A stretch of 6,282 nucleotides of DNA from an uncultured Asticcacaulis sp. (GTDB lineage: Bacteria > Pseudomonadota > Alphaproteobacteria > Caulobacterales > Caulobacteraceae). Location of the stretch: the NCBI GenBank assembly GCA_946480525.1, contig CAMLLA010000254.1, positions 1 to 6,282 on the forward strand, read 5' to 3'. Each line of letters begins with the position of its first letter. Within the stretch, counting starts at the first letter, position 1. The notes below the pieces were generated by a model. It did no database searches, was not told the DNA's origin, and saw only the letters and a list, made by a program, of their open reading frames with translations. Below are positions 1 to 6,282 of the stretch, in pieces. The translations under genes and the position numbers were made by a program.

Positions 1-9
1 TTTCTTTCT

Positions 10-61
10 CCTCTCCCCATGAAAAGGGGAGAGGACAGGCGCGCAGCGCCAAGGTGAGGGG
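10..61 (+). repeat. REP-like palindromic unit A
   Basis: Two hairpins in a row are visible. The first has a perfect 9-bp stem CCTCTCCCC (10-18) and GGGGAGAGG (26-34) around a 7-nt loop. The second is GGCGC-GCA-GCGCC (38-50). A purine-rich tail AAGGTGAGGGG (51-61) follows. The same architecture recurs in opposite orientation at 101-169, so this is half of an inverted pair. It resembles palindromic repeats I recall scattered between genes in alphaproteobacteria. It sits downstream of the operon and codes for nothing recognisable. Confidence 0.6.
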
Positions 62-100
62 TAAATCGGTAGTAGATACGCACGCTGAAGGTACGGTAAC
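62..100. other. Spacer between the two repeat units
   Basis: This 39-nt segment separates the tail ends of the inverted repeat units. I see no gene, promoter or terminator in it. Together with the two units it makes up most of the 208-nt non-coding left end; the remaining 170-208 stretch next to the last stop codon holds a run of six G on the plus strand (197-202) but no U-tract terminator. Confidence 0.4.
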
Positions 101-169
101 CCTTCATCCGGTCGAGCAAGCTCGACCACCTTCTCCCCTCGGTGCCTGCCGGCGAGGCTGGGGAGAAGG
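101..169 (-). repeat. REP-like palindromic unit B, inverted relative to unit A
   Basis: Read on the minus strand it has a 10-bp stem CCTTCTCCCC/GGGGAGAAGG (plus-strand arms 129-138 and 160-169), whose loop holds a smaller GCCT/AGGC stem. A second hairpin follows with 8-bp arms GGTCGAGC (110-117) and GCTCGACC (120-127), then a tail GGATGAAGG. Order and character match unit A: pyrimidine/purine stem, GC-rich hairpin, G-rich tail. It begins about 40 nt past the last stop codon of the operon and could protect the 3' end of the transcript. Confidence 0.6.
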
Positions 170-208
170 GAAGCTAATGGCCGCTCTGCTTGAAACGGGG
201 GGCCTTCC

Positions 209-1609
209 TTACTCTGCGTCGAAGCCGCCGCCGGTGGCGGCATACAGGTTGATCAGGTTGATCGCCCGAACAAGGCGCACACCGATCTGAGCCTGCTGCG
301 CGCCGTAGAGCGTGCGTTCGGCATCCGTCAGGGTCAGGCGTGAGTCTATACCTTCGCGGAAGCGCTGCTGGGCCAGGCGATTGCTGTCCGAAGCCGCCAG
401 CACAACCCGGTCGGTGGCCGCGAGACGGTCGTCGATCGTGGCGCGCACGGCCAGTTGATCGGACACGTCGCGGAAGGCCGCCTGGATGGCGCCTTCGTAT
501 TGGGCGAGGGCGATGTCGCGGCTGGTGCGCGTGGCGCGCAAATTGGCCAGGTTGGCCCCACCGGCAAAGATCGGCACCGAGATCGAGGGCGCGAATGTCC
601 AGGTGTCGGTGCCGTCGAACAGTCCATCGAGATCGCCCGATGCCTTGCCGACCGAACCGGTCAGCGAGATGCGCGGGAACAGCGCGGCGCGCGCCGCACC
701 GATATCGGCATTGGCGGCCTTGAGGTTATATTCCGCCGCCAGCACATCGGGACGCTTCAACAATACATCCGACGGCAAGCCGACAGGAAGATCCGCCAGG
801 ACGGCGTTTTCCGGGAAGGTAGATGGCAGGTTTTCCGCGACGACTTCGGCGCCGACCAGAAGACGCAGAGCGTTACGGTCCTGCTGGACTTGGGCGGTCA
901 GGGCCGCGACGTCGGCGCGCGCCTGTTCGGCCAGGACTTCGGTCTGGCGGAGCGTCAGCTGATCCGAAGCGCCGGCGTCGAAACGCTGGCGCATCAAGCC
1001 GAGGCTCTCGTCACGCAGGCGCAGGGTCTCACGCGACAGGCGCAGCTGATCTTCGTCGGCCGCCAGGGCCAGCCAGGACGAGGCAACCGCGCCGATCAGG
1101 CTGATCTGCGCTGCCTTGCGGTTCTCGGCGGTCGCAAAGAAGCGCTGCTGCGCCGAACGGCTGAGCGAGCGGACGCGGCCGAAGAGATCGAGTTCCCACG
1201 ACGCGCCGATGTCGGCCGTGTAGGATTCGGTTTCGCCGACCGGAGCGCCGGTTACGGGGTTGACCGCTCCGGTGTCGCCGCGGAAACCGGAGACCGTGCC
1301 CTGAACACCCGGGACCAGGTTGGCGCGCTGGATGCGGTACTGTTGCCGGGCACGTTCGACGTTGAGCACGGCGACGCGCAGGTCGCGGTTGTTCTCAAGC
1401 GACTGGGCAATGACGGCCTGCAGGCGCGGATCGAGGAAGACCTGACGCCACGCAAGCGTTTCCGCCGATGCGTCTGATGAGACCTGCGCCGTCGGAAACT
1501 GGTCCGGCACGGGCAGGGCTGAGCGTTCATAGCGCGGGGCCATGGTGCAGGCGCTCAGACTCATTGCGCCGGCGGCGGCCAGAAGGGTGATCTTGACGGT
1601 TGGGGTCAT
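209..1609 (-). CDS. nodT: Outer-membrane efflux lipoprotein, NodT/OprM family
   Basis: This 466-residue protein is the outer-membrane exit duct of the pump; in this family a trimer forms a beta-barrel plus a long periplasmic alpha-helical tunnel. A lipoprotein signal peptide is visible, with lipobox LSAC and Cys21 as the lipidated residue, followed by the family-typical CTMAPRY. Two outer-membrane efflux repeats follow. The first, about residues 50-250, contains ASWELDLFGRVRS (136-148). The second, about 275-455, contains LLKRPDVLAAEYNL (283-296) and the region ending ALFPRISLTGSVG (309-321). The protein ends near LYAATGGGF, as NodT-type proteins commonly do. The frame stays open upstream to 1717, but the ATG at 1609 is preferred: it directly precedes the signal peptide, has a good ribosome site, and avoids 36 residues of overlap with the transporter gene. 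The start lies one base after the transporter stop. Family assignment is secure; the symbol nodT is by family and gene order, not proven orthology. Confidence 0.95.
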   Translation of the reverse strand: MTPTVKITLLAAAGAMSLSACTMAPRYERSALPVPDQFPTAQVSSDASAETLAWRQVFLDPRLQAVIAQSLENNRDLRVAVLNVERARQQYRIQRANLVPGVQGTVSGFRGDTGAVNPVTGAPVGETESYTADIGASWELDLFGRVRSLSRSAQQRFFATAENRKAAQISLIGAVASSWLALAADEDQLRLSRETLRLRDESLGLMRQRFDAGASDQLTLRQTEVLAEQARADVAALTAQVQQDRNALRLLVGAEVVAENLPSTFPENAVLADLPVGLPSDVLLKRPDVLAAEYNLKAANADIGAARAALFPRISLTGSVGKASGDLDGLFDGTDTWTFAPSISVPIFAGGANLANLRATRTSRDIALAQYEGAIQAAFRDVSDQLAVRATIDDRLAATDRVVLAASDSNRLAQQRFREGIDSRLTLTDAERTLYGAQQAQIGVRLVRAINLINLYAATGGGFDAE

Positions 1610-1610
1610 A

Positions 1611-4600
1611 TCAGTGTCCCTTCGGATCGGTGTCGGAGCGGTTGAGGTAGGCCATGGCTTCGCGCTGCTCGGCCAGCTTCCTGAGGTGCTTTTCATCGGC
1701 CTTGAACATCTTTTCAATGATGACGAAGAACAGCGGAATGAAGAAGACGGCGAGGAAGGTGGCGGACAGGATGCCGCCGACCAGGCCGGTGCCGATGGCG
1801 TTCTGGCTGCCCGACCCCGCGCCGTTGGCGAAGAAGAGCGGCAGGATGCCGAAGGTGAAGGCCAGCGAGGTCATGATGATCGGGCGCAGGCGAACGCGGG
1901 CGGCGGTCAGTGTTGCGTCGATCAGGTTCATGCCGTTTTCGTGGTTATGCTTGGCGAATTCGACGATCAGAATGGCGTTCTTGGCGCTGAGGCCTATGAT
2001 GGTGAGAAGCGCCACCTGAAGGTAGATGTCGTTCGACAGTCCGCGCACCATGGTCGCCAGCAAAGCGCCCAGGACGCCCAGTGGAATGACCATGACGATG
2101 GCGACCGGGATCGACCAGCTTTCGTACAGGGCCGCCAGCAGGATGAAGACGATGAAGATCGACAGGGCGTACAGCATCGGGGCTTCGGCGCCGGACTGCT
2201 TTTCCTGCAAGCTGAGGCCGGTCCATTCGTACGAGATGCCGGGCGGCAGCTGGGCGATGATCTTTTCCATCTCAGCCATGGCCTGGCCCGACGACTTGCC
2301 CGGAGCCGCCTGGCCCTGGATGTTCATCGACGGCGAGCCATTATAGCGTTCCAGGCGCGGCGAACCGTATTCCCAGTGCGACGTGGCAAAGGCGGAGAAC
2401 GGCACCATCTCACCCTGATTGTTGCGGACATACCATTGGTTCAGGTCTTCGGGCTTCATTCGGAAGGGCGCATCGGCCTGGACGAACACCTTCTTGACGC
2501 GGTTGCGGTCGATGAAGTCGTTGACGTAGGCGCCGCCCATGGCCGTGGACAGGGTAGCGTTGATGTCGCTGAGGCTGACACCCATGGCGCCGGCGGCGGC
2601 CTGGTCGATTTCCAGTTTCAGTTCCGGCGTGTCTTCCATGCCGTTCGGGCGGACGCCGATCAGGTTGCCGTTCTGCGCCGCCATGCCCAGCACCTGGTTA
2701 CGGGCATTAAGAAGCGCCGCGTGGCCCAGGCCCCCGACATCCTTGAGCTGAAGGTCGAAGCCGGACGAGTTGCCGAGTTCGGTCACGGCCGGCGGCACGA
2801 TCGGGAAGGCCATGGCGTCGCGGAACTGCATGAAGCGTCCCATGGCGCGCCCGGCGACGGCCGGCGCCTTTTCGTCTTCCTTCTTGCGGTCGTGGAAGTC
2901 CTTGAGACGCACGAAGGCCATGCCCGCGTTCTGGCCGGGTCCCGAGAAGGAGAAGCCCGAAACGGTGAAGGCGGATTCGACGGCCGGGTCCTTCTTGAAG
3001 TGGTCGGCGATCTCGTCAAGCACGACATTGGTGCGCTCTTCGGTGGCGCCGGGCGGCAGCTGCACGATCGTGAACAGGATGCCCTGGTCTTCTTCGGGGA
3101 GGAAGGAGGTCGGCAGGCGCGTGAACAGGAAGGCCATCAGGGCGAGGATCGCGGCAAACACCACCATCCAGCGTACGCTCTGGCCCAGGATCTTGCCGAC
3201 TGTGTTCTGGTAGCCCTTGGCCAGGCGGTCGAAGTTGCGGTTGAACCAGCCAAAGAAGCCCTTCTTCGGTGCATGGCTTTCCTTTTCCGGCTTGAGCAGG
3301 GTGGCGCACAGGGCGGGGGTCAGGACCAGGGCGACGACGACCGACAGGGCCATGGCCGAAACCAGGGTGATCGAGAACTGGCGGTAGATGACGCCTTGCG
3401 AGCCGCCAAAGAAGGCCATCGGGATGAACACGGCCGACAGGACCAGCGCGATGCCGATAAGGGCGCCGGTGATCTCCTCCATCGACTTGATGGTGGCGGC
3501 TAATGGCGGCAATCTTTCTTCGCGCATGACGCGTTCGACGTTTTCGACCACGACGATGGCGTCGTCGACGAGAAGGCCGATGGCGAGCACAAGCCCGAAA
3601 AGGGTGAGTGTGTTGATCGAATAGCCGAACGCCGCCAGCACGCCGAAAGTGCCGAGCAGGACGACCGGAACGGCGATGGTCGGAATGATGGTCGCGCGCC
3701 AGTTCTGCAGGAAGATGAACATGACGATGAAGACGAGCACGACGGCTTCGATCAGCGTCTTGACGACCTCGTGGATCGACAGCTCGATGAACGGCGTGGT
3801 GTCGAACGGCACGACGTAGTGGTAGCCTTTGGGGAACTGCTTTTGCAGCTCATCCATCTTGGCCTTGACGGCGTTGGCGGTATCGAGCGCATTGGCGCCC
3901 GTCGCCAGGCTGATGGCGATACCCGTGGCCGGACGGCCGTTGAACTTGGCTGTGCCGCCGTATTGCTGGGCGCCAAGCTCAATGCGCGCCACGTCCGAAA
4001 GCCGAACGATCGCGCCGCCCGCCGAGTTTTTGATGATGATGTTGCGGAACTGGTCGATCGTCGTCAGGCGCGACTGGGCGGTAATGGTGGCGTTGAGCGC
4101 CGTGCCCTTGACCGACGGCAGGCCGCCCAGCTGGCCAGCCGAGACCTGGGTGTTCTGCGCTCTGATGGCGCCCATGACGTCGGTCGGCGTCAGGTTGTAG
4201 CTGGTCAGTTTGTTGGGGTCGAGCCAGATGCGCATGGCGTATTGCGCGCCGAAATTCTGGATGGTGCCGACGCCATCGACGCGGCTGATCTGGTCGATCA
4301 GGGTCGAGGACATGTAGTCGCCGAGGTCGGTGTCTGTGACCTCCTTGTCGTCGGAATAGAGACCGATCACCATCAGGAAGCCGCTCGACGCCTTGGCGAC
4401 CGTCAGGCCCTGCTGCTGCACTTCGGCGGGAAGGAGCGGTGTCGCCGACTGGAGTTTGTTCTGCACCTGCACCTGGGCGATGTCGGGATCCGTGCCCGCC
4501 TTGAAGGTCAGGTTGATGCTGGCCGCGCCGCTCGAATCCGAGGTCGAATTCATGTAGAGCAGGCCATCGATTCCCTTCATCTGCTGTTCGATGATCTGGG

Positions 4601-4787
4601 TGACGCTGTCTTCGACGGTCTTGGCCGAGGCGCCGGGATAGAAGGCGTTGACCGATACCTGCGGCAGGGCGATCTGCGGATACTGCGCAACCGGCAGGTT
4701 GGCGATCGACAGCAGGCCGGCCATCATGATGACGATGGCCACCACCCAGGCAAAGATGGGGCGGTGAATGAAGAAGCGGGAGATCAT
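1611..4787 (-). CDS. acrB: RND multidrug efflux transporter, AcrB/MexB-like (HAE1 family)
   Basis: This 1058-residue inner-membrane proton/drug antiporter is close in length to E. coli AcrB (1049) and aligns by eye along its whole length. The N-terminus [15 protein letters not shown] starts TM1. Porter-domain segments lie at about 30-335 and 558-868; TM2-TM6 lie at about 341-497, TM7 at about 538-557 and TM8-TM12 at about 870-1026. The proton-relay residues are present: Asp408 and Asp409 in [16 protein letters not shown] (TM4), Lys936 in [15 protein letters not shown] (TM10), and Arg966 and Thr973 in RLRPIIMTS (TM11). Aromatic residues of the deep drug pocket are retained: Phe137, Phe179, Phe607, Phe612, Phe614 and Phe625, matching AcrB F136, F178, F610, F615, F617 and F628 by remembered numbering. 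The PN1 motif [10 protein letters not shown] is also seen. The start at 4787 has AAGGAA seven bases upstream. The gene sits between adaptor and duct genes, so it is the engine of the pump. No frameshift or truncation. Substrates cannot be read from the sequence. Confidence 0.98.
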   Translation of the reverse strand: MISRFFIHRPIFAWVVAIVIMMAGLLSIANLPVAQYPQIALPQVSVNAFYPGASAKTVEDSVTQIIEQQMKGIDGLLYMNSTSDSSGAASINLTFKAGTDPDIAQVQVQNKLQSATPLLPAEVQQQGLTVAKASSGFLMVIGLYSDDKEVTDTDLGDYMSSTLIDQISRVDGVGTIQNFGAQYAMRIWLDPNKLTSYNLTPTDVMGAIRAQNTQVSAGQLGGLPSVKGTALNATITAQSRLTTIDQFRNIIIKNSAGGAIVRLSDVARIELGAQQYGGTAKFNGRPATGIAISLATGANALDTANAVKAKMDELQKQFPKGYHYVVPFDTTPFIELSIHEVVKTLIEAVVLVFIVMFIFLQNWRATIIPTIAVPVVLLGTFGVLAAFGYSINTLTLFGLVLAIGLLVDDAIVVVENVERVMREERLPPLAATIKSMEEITGALIGIALVLSAVFIPMAFFGGSQGVIYRQFSITLVSAMALSVVVALVLTPALCATLLKPEKESHAPKKGFFGWFNRNFDRLAKGYQNTVGKILGQSVRWMVVFAAILALMAFLFTRLPTSFLPEEDQGILFTIVQLPPGATEERTNVVLDEIADHFKKDPAVESAFTVSGFSFSGPGQNAGMAFVRLKDFHDRKKEDEKAPAVAGRAMGRFMQFRDAMAFPIVPPAVTELGNSSGFDLQLKDVGGLGHAALLNARNQVLGMAAQNGNLIGVRPNGMEDTPELKLEIDQAAAGAMGVSLSDINATLSTAMGGAYVNDFIDRNRVKKVFVQADAPFRMKPEDLNQWYVRNNQGEMVPFSAFATSHWEYGSPRLERYNGSPSMNIQGQAAPGKSSGQAMAEMEKIIAQLPPGISYEWTGLSLQEKQSGAEAPMLYALSIFIVFILLAALYESWSIPVAIVMVIPLGVLGALLATMVRGLSNDIYLQVALLTIIGLSAKNAILIVEFAKHNHENGMNLIDATLTAARVRLRPIIMTSLAFTFGILPLFFANGAGSGSQNAIGTGLVGGILSATFLAVFFIPLFFVIIEKMFKADEKHLRKLAEQREAMAYLNRSDTDPKGH
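1617..1622 (-). promoter_or_regulatory. Ribosome binding site that fixes the outer-membrane factor start
   Basis: AAGGGA on the minus strand sits inside the last codons of the transporter gene, seven bases before the ATG at 1609. Together with the transporter stop at 1611-1613 and the signal peptide right after 1609, it decides the start against the in-frame upstream codon at 1717. Ribosomes finishing the transporter would end directly over this site, consistent with coupled translation. Confidence 0.65.
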
Positions 4788-4794
4788 GCCTTAA

Positions 4795-4800
4795 TTCCTT
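4795..4800 (-). promoter_or_regulatory. Ribosome binding site of the transporter gene
   Basis: AAGGAA on the minus strand lies seven bases before the ATG at 4787, in a locally A/T-rich stretch downstream of the intercistronic hairpin. The transporter thus has its own strong initiation signal and does not depend on readthrough from the adaptor stop 92 nt away. Confidence 0.65.
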
Positions 4801-4820
4801 CGGCAGTCTTTTAAAGGGTC

Positions 4821-4850
4821 CTCGCCAGGGCTGGACGGAGTCCGGGCGAG
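4821..4850 (-). other. Intercistronic hairpin between adaptor and transporter genes
   Basis: The 92-nt gap 4788-4879 contains inverted arms CTCGCC/GGCGAG (6 bp) enclosing 18 nt, with a smaller inner stem GGAC-TCC-GTCC. On the minus strand the stem is followed by GACCCTTTAAAAG, which lacks the U-run of an intrinsic terminator. The likely role, if any, is message stabilisation, a processing site or partial attenuation that sets the adaptor-to-transporter ratio. The structure is visible; the role is inferred. Confidence 0.45.
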
Positions 4851-4879
4851 CATCATGTTACGCGCGGCGCGGTTGCGTC

Positions 4880-6058
4880 TTACTTCTGGCCGGGTGCGCC
4901 GGCCGGTGCGGCCGCTTTCGAGCCGGCGGGAACGGGTTTGACCGGAGCGTCCGGCATGACCTTCTGCAGGCCTTCGACGATGACACGGTCGCCCGATTGC
5001 AGGCCTTCGGTCACCAGCCACTTGTCGCCGACCGTCTGGGTTGCCTTGATCGGGCGCGGCTGCGCCTTGTTGTCCTTGGACACCACCATGACCATGGCAT
5101 TGCCCTTGGGGTCGCGGGTCACGGCCGGTTGCGGCACCAGTATGCCGTTGCCGACGACGCCGGAGACGATGCGCGCCTTGGCGTACATGCCTGGCAGCAG
5201 CGTGCCGTCGGGGTTCGGGAAGAGGGCGCGCAGCGTTACCGTGCCGGTGGCCTCGTCGACCGAGACGTCCGAGAATTGCAGGCGGCCCTTGACCGGATGG
5301 ACGGTGCCGTCTTCGAGGATAAGCTCGACCTCGGCTGTGCCGGGCTGGCTGATTTCACCATTGGCCGAGGCGCGCTTCAGGTTCATCAGGTCGGTGGCCG
5401 ACTGGTTGATGTCGAGATAGATCTGGCTGGTGTTCTGGATCTTGGTCAGTTCGGTCGGCTGCGCCGCCGTGACGAGTGCGCCCGGTGTCACCGACGACTT
5501 GCCGACGCGGCCCGAGATCGGCGCGGTCACGCGCGTGTAGCCGAGGTTGATCTGCGCCGTCTGGAGCGCGGCCTGGGCCGCTTCCTGTTGGGCCTCAGCC
5601 TGTTGCAGGGCAGCCTGGGCATCGTCGTTTTCCTGTTTGGACACCGCGCTGGTCTTGACCAGCTCGGCATAACGCTGGGCGCGCAGGCGGGCCGAGGTCA
5701 CGGCCGCCTTGGCCTGCGATACCTGCGCCTGGGCGCTGGCGACCGCCGCCTGGAAGGGCGCCGCGTCGATCTGGTAGAGCGACTGGCCCTGCTGGACGAA
5801 GCCGCCTTCGGTGAACAGGCGCTGCTTGACGATGCCGGACACCTGCGGGCGGACGTCCGAGACCAGGTAGGCCGAGGTCCGGCCCGACAGGACGGTCGTC
5901 AGGTTGACGGCTTCGGGCTGGACGGTCACCACGCCGACCTCGGCAGCCATGCCCTGGGGCATGCCGCCTTCGGGTTTCTTGCCGCAGGCGGCAAGACCAA
6001 GGCTGAGCATCAGCGCAGCCGTTGCGGCAAGCTTCAGGGGCAAAAGGGGCGATCTCAT
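4880..6058 (-). CDS. acrA: RND efflux periplasmic adaptor lipoprotein, AcrA/MexA-like
   Basis: This 392-residue membrane fusion protein links the inner-membrane transporter to the outer-membrane duct. The N-terminus is a lipoprotein signal peptide with lipobox LAAC; Cys25 would be lipidated and anchor the protein to the inner membrane. The two halves of the lipoyl domain flank a coiled-coil hairpin: the first half, about 68-103, contains VRPQVSGIV and QSLYQIDAAPF; the hairpin, about 104-168, is Ala/Gln-rich; the second half, about 170-197, contains YTRVTAPISGRVG. A beta-barrel domain (about 205-300) carries FPNPDGTLLPGMYAKARI, the hallmark of AcrA/MexA adaptors. A membrane-proximal domain (about 305-370) contains VPQPAV and GLQSGDRVIVEGLQK. 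The last 20 residues form an Ala/Pro/Lys-rich tail, probably disordered. The ATG at 6058 precedes the signal peptide directly and has GGAG seven bases upstream. It is the first gene of the operon and lies behind the putative TetR-type operator. Function is clear from family and context. Confidence 0.97.
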   Translation of the reverse strand: MRSPLLPLKLAATAALMLSLGLAACGKKPEGGMPQGMAAEVGVVTVQPEAVNLTTVLSGRTSAYLVSDVRPQVSGIVKQRLFTEGGFVQQGQSLYQIDAAPFQAAVASAQAQVSQAKAAVTSARLRAQRYAELVKTSAVSKQENDDAQAALQQAEAQQEAAQAALQTAQINLGYTRVTAPISGRVGKSSVTPGALVTAAQPTELTKIQNTSQIYLDINQSATDLMNLKRASANGEISQPGTAEVELILEDGTVHPVKGRLQFSDVSVDEATGTVTLRALFPNPDGTLLPGMYAKARIVSGVVGNGILVPQPAVTRDPKGNAMVMVVSKDNKAQPRPIKATQTVGDKWLVTEGLQSGDRVIVEGLQKVMPDAPVKPVPAGSKAAAPAGAPGQK

Positions 6059-6065
6059 GCGGGTG

Positions 6066-6070
6066 CTCCG
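6066..6070 (-). promoter_or_regulatory. Ribosome binding site of the adaptor gene
   Basis: The minus strand reads CGGAG here, leaving seven bases between GGAG and the ATG at 6058. This supports that start over any other. A small 5-bp hairpin (arms 6074-6078 and 6085-6089 on the plus strand, AAGCA/TGCTT) lies just upstream of it. Confidence 0.6.
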
Positions 6071-6160
6071 GATAAGCAGATTTTTGCTTTACGCAGGGTA
6101 ATGGAACTATTGTGCGCCGCAACCCTTGCCAGAATGTGTCAGCAAGAAGTGATGATGCGA

Positions 6161-6184
6161 ATGTGAATGAACGATCATTCTCAT
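6161..6184. promoter_or_regulatory. Putative TetR-family operator (24-bp imperfect palindrome)
   Basis: The arms are ATGtGAATGA and TCATTCtCAT around a central ACGA, giving 10 complementary pairs of 12; the mismatches are t/t at 6164/6181 and a/a at 6171/6174. The inner core is a perfect GAATGA-N4-TCATTC. Size and symmetry match operators of AcrR-type TetR repressors that control acrAB-like pumps. It lies immediately downstream of the predicted -10 of the adaptor promoter, over the expected transcription start, where a bound repressor would block initiation. The palindrome is directly visible; the regulator class is inferred, and no regulator gene is inside the window. Confidence 0.7.
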
Positions 6185-6189
6185 ATCTG

Positions 6190-6218
6190 GCAGTAGGCGG
6201 CTTTTTCGTGTATGTCAA
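6190..6218 (-). promoter_or_regulatory. Predicted sigma-70-type promoter of the efflux operon
   Basis: On the minus strand an exact TTGACA (plus-strand 6213-6218) is followed by a 17-bp spacer and TACTGC (6190-6195). The -10 is poor against TATAAT, so the -35 and a controlled start may matter more. An A/T-rich stretch (about 6227-6240) lies upstream and could act as an UP-like element. The expected start is near 6183-6184, at the outer edge of the palindrome, leaving a leader of roughly 125 nt before the adaptor ATG. The -35 is a clear match; assignment as the operon promoter is inferred from position. Confidence 0.5.
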
Positions 6219-6282
6219 TCGGACCATAACATTAAAAATCGTTTACTGCCTTTTGTGCAAAGGATTTCCGCGTACAGCATGA

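Noticed and set aside
10..34. Strong 9-bp stem read as a rho-independent terminator
   Set aside because: Neither strand has a T-run after the stem in the direction of transcription; the pattern fits the repeat unit better.
455..1477. Plus-strand open frame of 340 codons opposite the outer-membrane factor
   Set aside because: Antisense shadow with no recognisable domain; the minus-strand gene has a signal peptide and both family repeats.
1610..1717. N-terminal extension of the outer-membrane factor to an ATG at 1717
   Set aside because: It would place 36 residues of non-signal-like sequence before a proper lipoprotein signal peptide and overlap the transporter gene; the ATG at 1609 has a good ribosome site.
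1542..3503. Long open frame (653 codons) on the plus strand opposite the transporter gene
   Set aside because: It lies antisense to a clearly conserved AcrB-like protein. Its composition (rich in Asp, Arg, Gly, Gln, His) is typical of a frame opposite a GC-rich gene, and no domain is recognisable.
3771..4814. Plus-strand open frame of 347 codons opposite the 5' part of the transporter
   Set aside because: Antisense shadow of a conserved gene, with low-complexity Arg/Gly/Asp-rich content and no ribosome site or motif of note.
6109..6145. Second promoter inside the leader, with CACAAT as -10 and TTGCTG or TGACAC as -35
   Set aside because: The spacing to any -35-like hexamer is about 20 bp or more, and no good -35 lies 16-18 bp away; the TTGACA promoter further upstream is the better candidate.
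4997..6166. Plus-strand open frame of 389 codons opposite the adaptor gene
   Set aside because: Antisense shadow; the adaptor on the other strand has full domain structure, and the frame reads out through the adaptor's own leader.
6202..6230. Plus-strand promoter TTTTTC-N17-CATAAC for a divergent gene
   Set aside because: Only a weak match at the -35 and a partial match at the -10; kept out of the features for lack of support.
1..6282. tRNA, rRNA, CRISPR array or insertion sequence
   Set aside because: I found no cloverleaf, rRNA motif, regularly spaced direct repeats, transposase frame or target-site duplication in the window.

Overview
The window holds one complete tripartite RND (resistance-nodulation-division) multidrug efflux operon. 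All three genes lie on the minus strand, so the operon reads from right to left. The order is periplasmic adaptor (AcrA type, 4880-6058), inner-membrane proton/drug antiporter (AcrB/HAE1 type, 1611-4787) and outer-membrane factor (NodT/OprM type, 209-1609). The set is sufficient to build an envelope-spanning pump: trimeric AcrB-like transporter, a lipid-anchored adaptor bridge, and a TolC-like exit duct that is itself a lipoprotein.

The likely host is an alphaproteobacterium, possibly of the Caulobacterales. This rests on the GC-rich coding sequence with strong G/C third positions, the acrA-acrB-nodT gene order with a dedicated outer-membrane gene, and a repeat style (CCCTCATCC...ACCTTCTCCCC-like palindromes) that I recall from alphaproteobacterial intergenic DNA. 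From memory, Caulobacter carries a comparable acrAB2-nodT locus under a divergently encoded TetR-family repressor (TipR). The layout here fits that, but orthology cannot be proved from this sequence alone.

Right edge (6059-6282): a control region with an exact TTGACA -35 box, a weak -10, and just downstream a 24-bp imperfect palindrome (6161-6184) that looks like a TetR-family operator placed over the expected transcription start. A divergent regulator may begin at or beyond the right edge. The leader also carries a short histidine-rich reading frame of doubtful significance.

Middle (209-6058): the three genes. A 92-nt gap with a hairpin separates adaptor and transporter. The transporter stop and outer-membrane-factor start are one base apart, which suggests translational coupling.

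Left edge (1-208): non-coding DNA after the last gene, holding two palindromic REP-like units in inverted orientation. No classical U-tract terminator is visible.

I see no sign of a novel gene system. The genes are intact and ordinary for their families. The points worth a second look are the operator/promoter arrangement, the inverted repeat pair, the intercistronic hairpin, substitutions in the transporter's drug-path loops, and a local rare-codon cluster.
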